Shown piece after piece: positions 54,888 through 64,000 of a DNA stretch of 64,000 nt. Location: contig QANU01105760.1 of assembly GCA_003254905.1 (NCBI GenBank), forward strand, positions 1-64,000. The letters are read 5' to 3'. This DNA is from Nissolia schottii (lineage: Eukaryota > Streptophyta > Magnoliopsida > Fabales > Fabaceae). Position numbers and translations under genes: made by a program. The notes under the pieces are model-generated. The model was not told the DNA's origin. It ran no database searches and saw nothing but the letters and a program-made list of their open reading frames with translations. Within the stretch, counting starts at the first letter, position 1, and each line of letters starts with the position of its first letter.

Positions 54888-57847
54888 ATGGCGCTCTCTG
54901 CAACATTTACGGCCCCTTCACCTCCAAGCTTCAACCTTTACGCCAAAATTCGCAGACCCATTTTCTCTCACTCCCCCAACCCCCTCAATATTCGCGCTTC
55001 CACCACTCTAGACTATTCCAACGTCTCTGCCAACCAAAAACCCTCCCCTTTGAAGGTAACAACACAACGATTTTCCCCTTTAGCTCTAATTTGTTTTTAT
55101 TTCATTATTGGTAGTTTTGTTCTCCACTAAATTGTTTTCCTTCTTTGATTTCTTTTGGCAATTGCCTTCCATTTTAATTTTGATTGAAATTCGGATACCA
55201 TTTTTTACTGTGCATGCAATTTTACTGAAGCTTGTGTCACTCATAATTTGCACCGTTTCTTTCCCTCACGCATGAATCAGACTAGTAATTGAACCATTGA
55301 AATTTGGAATTTTGGCTGCCTTTTATAATTGTGCATATAAAATTTCAAAGACCTGTGTCACTCATAATTGGTACCATTTCCTGCCCTAATGCATGAATCA
55401 GACTAGTAACTGGCAGTGGAAATTCAAGGACAACTCTATAAACATATATTATGAGGAACATGGGAAGGAGGCTGCGGAGCCTTCTCAAAATATATTGATG
55501 ATGCCAACAATTTCTGATGTCAGCACTGTCGAGGAATGGAGGGTAGTGGCTGGAGACATTGCTCGGCATAATGGCAATGTCAATTGGCGTGCAACTATTG
55601 TTGATTGGCCTGGTCTCGGTTACTCCGATCGCCCAAAGATTGATTACAGTGCTGATGTCTTGGAGAAATTTCTGGTTGATTTCATCAATTCACCCAGTGG
55701 ACCAATAAAACAACAGCCAGGTACTGGTGGAGGGCATTTTATTTTATAATTATTTTCAGTTAACAGTTAAAATTAGATTGTGCGTTACAGTTTTGTACTG
55801 TATTTGTTTAATCATTTCAAATCATCATAGTATAATAGCAAGGTTGCAATTGTTAGTTATGTCTTTATCAGACTTATAATTGATTCCATATTTTCTTGTT
55901 TTGAGCAATTTTAATTATTTTCTCTGTTGCTGTGTGCTTTTTTAGCTAATGAGTTTAGAAACTAGAATCCAGTAATGTTCACAATGTTGGATTGTGTGTA
56001 TGAGAACTTTCACTAAGTCAGTCCTTTATGTTGCTTTTGGAAGGAAGATATAATCCCTTACCAGCTTACCATGGCTTCTGAGAGTTTTGGCGCTTTTTCC
56101 ATGATTGCTGGGCATGAGAAACCTAGCTAGATAGCACCTGTTTCGTTCTAGCTGGTGCTAGGAAAATGTGAAGGTCTTTAGACAGTAAACTAAGGGATAA
56201 CCTGATCCTATTAGTATTTTTTTTCTTCCATGTTTTTTCTATTGTATTATTGAATACTTACGCCAATCATGATACTTCAGGTGAATTGTGGGAGCAATGT
56301 GTTGGGTCGTTTTTGGGACCTAACAACCAAGAACAAATAATAAGGATTTGGTAAGTAAAATTGGATATTATTGAATCAAATCAAGAGGCTGGTTCCTCTT
56401 CAAGGGCTAGTTCCCTCAACAACTCAATAATAAATCTATCCCCTAACCTAAGGAGGATACTCCTATTTATAATAGTTTTTATACCTAATTTTACTCCTAA
56501 GATAACAACTAGATAAATGCTAACAATTAAAGATAAACTAATAAAGATCAAATAGATAAACTAATTAATAAAGATAAAATAGATAAACTAACTAGTTGTT
56601 TTCTTATCCTTCCTAGTATAAACTTTCCATATTAAGGGGGCTTTTCTCTGATCCTAACACAATGTGTGTTTCATGTTTATCCATTGATTGTCTTTGGCTT
56701 GCATTGTTTCTTCCAGAATGTATTATTTTTTTCCGTGAGCAATTGAATATGTCCTGTCATGGATTGTTATTGATTAGTATTTATGACTAACATTGTCCAT
56801 GTTAAACTAGAAAATGATTTGATAATTTTTGGAGGAGGGCATGCTGCATCAATAGTAGTCCGTGCTGCAAAAAAGGGTCTGGTCAAGCCCAAAGCTATAG
56901 CTGCGGTTGCACCAACTTGGGCTGGTCCCCTTCCTATTGTGTTTGGTCGAGACTCCAGCATGGAAACAAGGTATTGTTATGCCCCCTTTTTTCAGTGGTC
57001 ATACACTTTCCTTATTGTATTGCTAATCTCTAAAGAAAGCAAAGCAAATTTAACCTGATGATCTTAAACATTCCCCAATTGAAATTTTAAAATAAATAAC
57101 TTTGGAATCAACTTCTTTGCGGTTGATGAGGCAATAAAAGGAAATAATGCTATATTTCTTAATTATATCCGCCCATGTAACTGCTCGTTCTTGGTAACAG
57201 GGTAACTCGGTGTTCTTGCAAAAATCTTCTCATTTTCCTCTTCTCTACCATAATTTGTTCGATTTGTCCATGGAAAGTTAGAATTCAAATTGAAAGTATA
57301 TATCACTAACTACCAGATCAAATTGTTGCACAGTATAATATAACTTAGTTCTTTCTCTCTTTCTCTAAAACTTTACAGGTATGGTCTTCTGAGAGGCACC
57401 TTGAAGGCTCCTGCAGTTGGCTGGATGATGTATAACATGCTTGTCAGCAATGAGAACGCTATCCAATCTCAGTACAAATCCCACGTATACTCTAACCCAG
57501 ATAACGTGACTCCTGGAATCGTGGAAAGCAGATACGCATTGACAAAACGAAAAGGAGCACGCTACTTGCCCGCCGCTTTCTTGACTGGGGAACTAGACCC
57601 CGTAACATCACGCGAAGAGTTCCTCGAACTCTTCGCAGGTTTGGAAGGAAAGACACCAGTCCTGGTTGTATCAACCAAAGGAGCTCCCAAGAGGTCTAAG
57701 GCCGAGATGGAAGCTCTAAAGGGAGCTAAAGGGGTGAGCAAGTTTGTTGAGGTGCCGGGTGCTCTTCTTCCACAAGAGGAGTATCCTGCTGTAGTTGCTG
57801 AAGAGCTTTATCAGTTTTTGCTAGAAAACTTTGGCTCTTTGGCTTAA
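54888..57847 (+). CDS. Plastid-targeted alpha/beta-hydrolase-fold protein, catalytic triad apparently lost
   Basis: Four exons (54888-55055, 55402-55720, 56811-56970, 57379-57847) join in phase into 371 residues. The first 45 or so are Ser/Pro/Ala-rich with few acids (MALSATFTAPSPPSFNLYAK), like a chloroplast transit peptide. The fold is recognisable from NWQWKFKDNSINIYYEEHG, VDWPGLGYSDRP (oxyanion region), the nucleophile-elbow strand LIIFGGGHAAS (residues 166-176), AVAPTWAGPLP and FLTGELDPVTS. In a working hydrolase the elbow is G-x-S-x-G; here the Ser position is Gly172, and the C-terminal PGALLPQEEYP has Leu where GHxP-type motifs carry the catalytic His. The acid (GELD) remains. It may be a non-enzymatic member or use another chemistry. 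It is probably the orthologue of At1g74640. Intron 2 holds a solo LTR. Confidence 0.88.
56300..56659 (-). mobile_element. Solo LTR (360 bp) in intron 2 of the hydrolase-fold gene
   Basis: The LTR runs TGTTGGGTCG...GATCCTAACA on the plus strand (TG...CA ends, short inverted termini) and is flanked by the 5-bp duplication CAATG at 56295-56299 and 56660-56664. The minus strand reads as the sense orientation: TGTTAGGATCAG.., with a TTATAAATAGGAG TATA region. There is no internal retroelement sequence, so it formed by LTR-LTR recombination. Confidence 0.9.
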
Positions 57848-59520
57848 AATGGACACTTTTTTTCCCCCTTAATAATGAATATAGCAATCGGGGAATATCA
57901 ATGTCATTGAGGTCTGCTGATTTACCCCTTGTGTGTGGTGGTGCACCTTTCAGAGGCACAAATATTAATTGATGGAAGAAAAAAGTTTGTTTAAAGAGTA
58001 TGCATATTTATTTAGTGTGATCTCATTTGATTAAGTATAGAACTCATCTTGTACATTGAGCTTTTATTTGATTTATTACATAGAAGTTTTGATTTGAGGA
58101 CATGAAACATAACTCCCTACTGAAAGATGTTAGACACGATGTTACCTAGTCAAGGTTCTTTCCAGGCTTAATCCCTCTTTAAGAAAGGGAGCACTCGTTC
58201 TAGAAGTAATTGAGTATTTTTCAAACTCATCCACCTATCTGCAACATCCAAGGATTGTAGGGAGACAATTACAGGAGCAATACTAAATCATTTAAAAAGA
58301 GGTACGATTTAATCCATTCTTTACATGGAGGCCTAGACGCTACTAGCCTAGTAGGTATGATTCAAATCCGGCCCATTTCTAAACTACGTATCCCACATAT
58401 ATTCTCACTTTCTTCTCTTTTTTCTTTTCTTGTCGAAACATTCTCACTTCTTTGTACTTAGCGTACGAGCCAATTTTATTTTTAAAAGATTTATTTTACC
58501 ATTACAATGTGATTTTATTAAAAATTATATCTTCTTTCACTTTTTTTTTAGAAGTAGAACCTTCTAAATTTTAAAAAAAAAATAAAAAATAAAAGATAAA
58601 AAAGGTGGTGTTTTACATTGTTTTAAAAAAAATACTTTTTTTAAATTATATTTTAACACTTGTTATTCTTCTAAAAAGTGCTTTTTAAAAGTCATTTCAA
58701 ACGAGTCATTAATCTTTTTGTCAATAAATAGTTCAAGTTGATCCTTGATTAAATTAAAAAATAAAAAAGACAAATCGGTTCCTTAACTTTCTTTTCGTCA
58801 ATGATCAATTTGAACCGGTTAAAAAATCTTTAATGACCAATTTGTCATGTTTTTATATTTTATTAAGAATCAATTTGACGTGTTTGTTAATAGATAGATT
58901 AATAACGAGGGATCACAAAATGCACTTTTTTTTTCTTGAGGAGCTAATTTATGTGACAGTATTCCTATAATGTAATTACAATATAAAAGAATTGGGCAAA
59001 TATCTTTTTTAATTTATAAGTGTAGTTAGACTTTTCTATTAATAAAATATTTTTTTATTAAATATAAAATAAGTGGACAAATATCACAATTTTAATTTTG
59101 GCAAAGTTGATAGTAAAAACAGGGAGAAAGTTAAATATTATTTATAATTTTATAATAATCAAACTTTTATAATATGGGCTTTGATCTATTCTCCCAAAGA
59201 TAGATATGTTGCATTCATTAATCGAAGAAGGATTCAAAGACCAAAACTTAAATCAAGAGGGGTTATTTAGAGATCCCTAGATGGCAGAGTCATATGAGCA
59301 ATCGAAGGAGAATAAACAAAGATAGGAAATCAAAATATGTGGCAAGAAAAGAACCTACAAGAAAAGACTAGGGAGAAGCCAGATATTGGAAGTCACATGC
59401 ATGATCCGATAACCAGCTAAAGGAGCACCCTCAAAATTGACTGCAATCGTTTCTTCATTAGAGCATATCTTCTTTTCGGGATTTGTTGCAGGTTCTTGAT
59501 CCATCTTTTTAGATGTAACA
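57848..59520. other. Intergenic region
   Basis: AT-rich, no gene recognised. Contains short poly-A/T runs. Confidence 0.5.
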
Positions 59521-59567
59521 ACATGAAAGCTATTCTCGTGGAGAGTGGGTCCACTTAATTAAATTTT

Positions 59568-59663
59568 TTAAGTGTAACATCTCACCATTAATTGAGAATA
59601 CATGACTCATGCATGACATAAGTAATAAAAAATGTAATGGTGAGATATTACATTTAACTTCAC
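59568..59663. mobile_element. Palindromic MITE core
   Basis: AAGTGTAACATCTCACCATT near 59570 is repeated inverted near 59634-59655 (AATGTAATGGTGAGATATTAC). Weaker inverted similarity extends outward (GGTCCACTTAATT against the complement of GTCAATTGAGAGGATC) to about 59530-59695. No target duplication was determined. Confidence 0.55.
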
Positions 59664-59699
59664 GTAATAACAAAGTCAATTGAGAGGATCTATTTCCAT

Positions 59700-60484
59700 T
59701 CGTGTGAAAGTGGAGAGACACCCCAAAGCGAAGGCACGGCGCACAGAGGTGAGGAAATCGGACGCCCAATGAAAAGAGAGAAACTTGGGAAACTGGTGGC
59801 GGATGATCACACCGGAGGATCAAAGGGCCAAAGGAGACCGCAAGATCTGGACAGTGGAACCAAAGGTGGCAAGGTCCATGGAGGCGAAAAAGAAGATGCA
59901 CACAGTGATGACAGAGAGCCACGCACAAAAGGTGACAAGCCAAGCTCACAAAGATGACGTGGAGGCACACAAGCAATGACAGAACCCCGACTTAAGGGAG
60001 GCACGCGACGGCGGCGCAAGGTTTAGGTTTTTCCCGAAAACCCTAACAGAACACAAATTTATCTAATAATTCAATCAGAAAATGGTAAGCTCAACATCCT
60101 CGTCTTTGTTGTTAAGGCTGTTAAAATGAGTCCGGCTCGCGAGACTGAATCGTTTACCCTATTAAATGGACGAACCATATATGCAAAATCTGGTCTGTGA
60201 ATAGCAAAAGCCCTTTTAACCTGTGGGCCAAATTGGCCAGTTTAGTATTAACATAGGCATAACTTACGGACTAACCCGTTTAGACCCGCAGGCTAGTCGA
60301 GCCTAAATAGGTCGGATTGACCCATTTGACAACCCTATTTGTTGTCATGACCCATCATCTTTACTAATAATAAAGTGGTTAGACAAGTTTATCGGTCATT
60401 TAGTCACATTCTTTTTTACTATTATACCCATCTATCATCTCAAAAACATTTTTATTTTTGAAAATTTAAAATTTTGAAACTTTT
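59700..60484. other. Unassigned tract with GC-rich segment
   Basis: The stretch 59700-60040 is GC-richer than its surroundings and has overlapping short ORFs on both strands, none with a recognisable domain. The stretch 60120-60345 has short strings (GGTCGGATTGACCCATTTGAC) common in dispersed plant repeats. Confidence 0.4.
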
Positions 60485-61020
60485 AACTGTGGTTGTTAAA
60501 CTCTTGAATTAACTCGTAAACTTTTACTATACAAAACAAATTAACATTTATGTAAACTCTTTTTTGATAAACTCGTACAAGTTTAAGTAAGCTCTTGATT
60601 ATAATAGCGAGTATAGTAGTTAAATCTACCTACTAGTTTACCTCAAAATAATGTACAATTTTTGTAACTTTGGTAGATACTTACGTAAATTTGTTTATGT
60701 TAGACAATATATATTGAGTTTATTAAGCTAATTTCATAGATTTATCATAAATGAATTATGTTTTATCAAATTATAAAATAATACACATACAGAATAAAGT
60801 ACGATATAACAACTAAGTGTCATGCATTAAGGTGTATTTTATGATATTTCTTTCATTAATTTAATTTAAAGTTAACATTATTTAATTTCAATTATAAATA
60901 CAATATTTAATCATGTTTAGTTTTTAATTATATTACTTATAACATATTTTTTTACGTATGTAAAATCTTACGAGTTTGTTAAGACTTCACAAATTTACTT
61001 AAATTCTCGAGTTTGACAAC
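60485..61020. repeat. AT-rich repeat with AACTCGTACAAGTTTAAG motifs
   Basis: Shares the AAACTCGTACAAGTTTA string with 15865-16021 and, more weakly, 34395-34795. Type not identified. Confidence 0.45.
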
Positions 61021-61489
61021 TTGCTTTCAACCTAATTTTTTGTTGGGCACCCCATTTTTTAGTGTATATAAAGTAAGAAATTAAAAACAATTTTTGCTGA
61101 AGAAAAACAAAAAGTAGACGATTTTCACTTGGTTTCAAGATTTTAGATTTATAGGGTACATTTTTTTTCAACTTACTTCATTTAAAAAAAAATTGTCTAA
61201 AAATCAATTTTCATGTACTTCTTTAAAAAAAATTAACAAATTTTTCAACTTTTCAGCATAAGTTAAACTTTAAAAAAAAAAAAAAACTATTTTTTAGCTT
61301 TTTTAACTCTAATCAGAAATCAACTTTGGAATCACCTTTTTTATTTAAAAGCTGAAACAAATAGGATATCACCTTGGTAGTCAGTTATGTTCACCTTTTA
61401 TAATACTTACACTTCACAATAACATATAATGAATTGTGATTAGTAGATAGTGTAAAATACTTTTTTATAATAAACAACGAAGAAAAAAA

Positions 61490-61720
61490 TGCCTAAACAG
61501 AAACTACACAGAAGTTATTCTACGGAAAGGGATTCCCACATAATCAACAAACAAGGTTGGGGAAATAAAGGAAGGAACATTGTTATGTATAGAAACTCCT
61601 GGTTGAAGCTTGAGGTCATTCTTTGCAAAACCGTCTGCATAATGATTTGCTTCTATGGAGGTGTGAGAAATTCTCACAGCAATGCTCATATTCATCTTCA
61701 TTTTTCAGAAGAGCCAGATG
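61490..61720 (-). pseudogene. LINE (L1-type) 3' remnant, RNase H-like C-terminus
   Basis: The minus strand reads RISHTSIEANHYADGFAKND, then LKLQPGVSIHNNVPSFISPT and DYVGIPFRRI. This matches the end of the RNase H domain of plant LINEs (H-x-x-R-E-x-N-x-x-A-D-x-x-A-K pattern, here with the Arg and Glu changed). It belongs with the reverse-transcriptase piece at 62413-62700 on the same strand. Confidence 0.7.
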
Positions 61721-61971
61721 AAGGAACAAAAGCGTTGAGAACCATCAATGCTCCAAGCTCTTTCAAATTTCTTCTCCTAATAAGCATGGCCATACATAGA
61801 ATCATAAGTTGATTTAAGGGAGAAATCAACAGAGGGATTCGGAAACTAAGCTATGACATCCTCCCCGTAAGAAGGTTGAAATTCCACTCCCCATCGTTAG
61901 TCGCAAAGTAGCTAACTTTAAGTTGTTGATCTTCATCATATAAAGATTAGCTTTTCAAGATCAAGTTTAAT

Positions 61972-62412
61972 TGTTGTACCGAAGTATGATCCTCGGGACA
62001 AGTCGGATCCTAGAGCTTCTCTACAAGTGGTGGGTCTCCGATGTTGAAAGCCGCGTGGGTACCTGCAACGACTCCGACGCTCAAGTCAATAAAAGAATGA
62101 GGTGATAGAGTAGGCAAAAGTGAGATGGATCTATACCTGGGGTGGTTCTAGGGGTTAAGAACCTGTGCGATACCCGAGTGTTGCGAATTGTTCCGCGTGG
62201 TTTGATAGGGGGAGGATATCTTGGACCGTGGGGCTCACTGGGGAGAGAGCATCTCGGGCCAAGTTATCCTTTTAGGGGCGATCATCTCGAGCCGTTATGT
62301 TGGCTTGCCAGAGGTCGGGTTGCTCCACGGGACGATTTGGTCTGGTCGGGTTGCTCTATGGATCCTTGGGCCTGGGCCTCAAGAGTGGGCCTTTATGGTC
62401 CAATCCATAACA
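61972..62412. mobile_element. GC-rich LTR-like insertion within the LINE
   Basis: Begins TGTTGTACCGAAGTATGATC and ends CAATCCATAACA, with TG...CA ends like an LTR. It is much richer in G than its flanks and interrupts the LINE right after the codons MTI of the reverse transcriptase. The flanks (TTAAT and ATTGT) do not form a clean duplication, so a rearranged junction is also possible. Confidence 0.5.
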
Positions 62413-62700
62413 ATTGTCATAAAACCTTTCTTACCCGCCTTCATTCTAATAGAATGAACGATCTCTTGAGCCATCAGAATATCATCCACGATGGACCTTC
62501 CCAGCACAAAACTAGATTGCATGGGGCTCGTCAGGTTACCCATATAATCACATAAGCGGGAAGTGATAATCTTAGTAACATCTCTATAGAAATATAGGGG
62601 GAATACCATCAGGTCTAGGGGCTTTCCACCCACCCATAGAAAAGCCAACACCTTTTATCTCCTCCATAGAAACCTCTCTATCCATCGATTTTCTCCAAAT
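62413..62700 (-). pseudogene. LINE (L1-type) reverse transcriptase remnant
   Basis: Across one frameshift (near 62597) the minus strand reads MGGWKAPRPDGIPPIF, then YRDVTKIITSRLCDYMGNLT and SPMQSSFVLGRSIVDDILMA, ..QEIVHSIRMKAGKKGFMTI. This is the fingers/palm start of plant L1 reverse transcriptase (K-A-P-G-P-D-G and Q-S-x-F-x-x-G-R motifs). It ends at the insertion at 62412, and the YADD catalytic part is missing. Confidence 0.85.
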
Positions 62701-62906
62701 CTTGAGAGGAGAGATAGGGAAAAGCATCCAAGATTTTGATAGTATAAAGTATTTTATACTAATAGTGTATTAAAATTAATTTCAAAATGTAAAACAGATT
62801 TATCTCTTACATTATATCACAAACTAATGAAATTATAAAATAAAAGAAGAATGATCTTAAATTTATTATTCTTATAATTATATGATGATATGATATATGA
62901 AAATAT

Positions 62907-63073
62907 GAGTTTACACTGACAATGTAAAGTTTTTTACACTGGCATCCAATCAAATCATTCCATATGCATAATGTAGTGGATAAGAGAGTCAACTGTTTTT
63001 ATTTACATGACAAAATTTGATTGAATAATAATGTAAAAAAACTTTATATTGTCAATACATAGCATTTAAACTC
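62907..63073. mobile_element. MITE, 167 bp, 10-bp flanking duplication ATGAAAATAT
   Basis: The inverted ends are GAGTTTACACTGACAATGTA at the left against GAGTTTAAATGCTATGTATT read from the right, with inner TAAAGTTTTTTACA blocks in both arms. ATGAAAATAT occurs exactly at 62897-62906 and 63074-63083. The 9-10-bp duplication fits a Mutator-like origin. Related to 28738-28921. Confidence 0.85.
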
Positions 63074-63404
63074 ATGAAAATATTTGGTGTTGTGAAATTT
63101 CCAGAAAAGTTCTACAAACATTATTATGAAAACTAGTTTATGATAACTCTCCAATTGGTTTTTCATATAGTTTTAGGACTAATTCATGCATTTTCTAGAA
63201 GTTTAGCATCATATTTGGAACCTTTTTTTTTTTTCTAATAGAGTGTTTTGTAGGATTAACCAAATTCATGGATTTTAGGCATCCATGTAGGTTACTTTGC
63301 TAATAGTTTTTCAAGTCCCAAGATCTCTAGAACAAGTGTAGATCACCAAAGGAAATCCAAGAGCATAATTCAATTTGAAAGAATGAAGAAAAAGTCAAAT
63401 CTTT

Positions 63405-63600
63405 GAGGTTTACGAGCGAGCGCTACACCTGTTGCTCGGTCTCTATGAAGACAGAAGTCATAAGTCAAAATAGCAAGGTTGGTGACTAAGCACTACATCT
63501 GGCGCTGAGTCGCTATGAAGACAATAGCCAGAGGCTTATCCAGTGAGGTTGGCGACCGAGCGCCAGGTCATACCTGACGCAGATTCTGGCGCATTTTCTG
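63405..63600. repeat. Imperfect tandem repeat, 70-bp period
   Basis: Units start at 63405 (GAGGTTTACGAGCGAGCGCT), 63475 (AAGGTTGGTGACTAAGCACT) and 63545 (GAGGTTGGCGACCGAGCGCC), exactly 70 bp apart. The first two also share TCGCTATGAAGACA-like ends. Confidence 0.8.
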
Positions 63601-64000
63601 CATTGTTTCATTTAGAAAGAGATCTTAGGTTATAAAAGGGGGAAGAAAATACGAATGTATCATCATCTAGTCCTAGGAGCACTGAAAATTAAGGTTTTAG
63701 AGAGAACTTGAGGAAGAAGGTATTTGAAGAGTGGGAATCGTCGTCATTCTCTGACTCAACCATCATATGTATTATTCTCCCATTTTTTGTTATTTCTTCA
63801 CCATGTTTTCTGGATCTAGCATGAGCTCATTTCTTTTAGTTTGGGCATTTATGTAACTTATGTTGATTTGCTAATGTAACTCGAGGTTATTTAGTAATTG
63901 CTTGTGTTTCTTTAGTCAATTTTTATGTTCTTAATATTTTGGTTGCCTGATCACCAACTACATGAACCTTAGTCTTTATGCAATTCAAGAGAAGGAATAC
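63601..64000 (+). repeat. LTR-like tract running off the window
   Basis: A TTATAAAAGGGGG promoter-like box at about 63632 is followed by a T-rich leader without an ORF, in the style of the long LTRs of legume Gypsy elements. The other LTR, if any, lies beyond the window. Confidence 0.4.

Noticed and set aside
58300-58380. tRNA-like string with TGATTCAAATCC
   Set aside because: Only a weak B-box; no A-box at the right distance and no cloverleaf could be drawn.
59530-59976. 148-residue minus-strand ORF and overlapping plus-strand ORFs
   Set aside because: Several overlapping frames in one GC-richer stretch with no domain; a chance effect of composition.
1-64000. CRISPR arrays, bacterial-type operons, phage or integron features
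   Set aside because: All periodic repeats seen are microsatellites, transposon motif arrays or LTR-like tandem repeats, and genes have plant introns and plant protein families.

Overview
The window is nuclear DNA from a flowering plant, most likely a papilionoid legume. It is AT-rich, has intron-containing genes with plant GT/AG splice sites, and is packed with CACTA, MULE and hAT-type MITEs, Copia LTR, TRIM, SINE and LINE remnants. The legume call is an inference from repeat style (an Au-like SINE, TRIM and MULE termini of the kind common in legumes) and from protein similarity; the sequence does not name the species. Three single N bases (3869, 5138, 15374) and one 931-base N run (37633-38563) mark contig joins or gaps.

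Left part (1-34 kb) is repeat-dominated. It opens inside the right end of a CACTA transposon (1-331) and holds three broken copies of one LRR receptor-kinase gene: a 3' fragment at 2.1-3.1 kb (minus), a decayed copy at 8.3-13.6 kb (minus), and a 5' fragment at 27.6-30.8 kb (plus). Between them lie a small multi-span membrane-protein gene (5675-6313, minus), a 1,268-bp identical duplication bounded by Ns, a SINE, a Copia pol remnant, a tonoplast-sugar-transporter fragment, and a complete-ended 9,255-bp CACTA element (16512-25766). That element has split one copy of a local duplication whose other copy keeps the empty site. A TRIM, several MITEs, a second SINE family and two opposed Copia gag remnants follow.

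Right-centre part (35.8-57.8 kb) is a conventional gene island with six apparently intact genes. These are a SET/NAP-related histone chaperone (35810-40285, minus), a PMT-type Golgi methyltransferase (41385-44725, minus), a TRIP4/ASC-1-like zinc-finger protein (46442-48964, minus), a P-class PPR protein (49142-51478, plus), a DYW-class PPR protein (52169-54100, plus) and a plastid-targeted alpha/beta-hydrolase-fold protein that seems to lack its catalytic Ser and His (54888-57847, plus). Four of the six (NRP1, both PPRs, hydrolase) match, as I recall the Arabidopsis map, genes clustered at At1g74560-At1g74640, which suggests conserved microsynteny. The genes do not form a pathway: they cover chromatin, pectin synthesis in the Golgi, transcription or ribosome-associated co-activation, organelle RNA processing and a plastid protein of unknown activity. 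Transposons sit in introns of this island (a long-TIR MULE in the NRP gene, a solo LTR in the hydrolase gene) with perfect target duplications and no damage to exons.

Right end (57.8-64 kb) is again intergenic: MITEs, AT-rich repeats, an L1-type LINE broken by an unrelated GC-rich insertion, and an LTR-like tract with a 70-bp tandem repeat. No bacterial-type operon, CRISPR array or tRNA/rRNA gene was seen.
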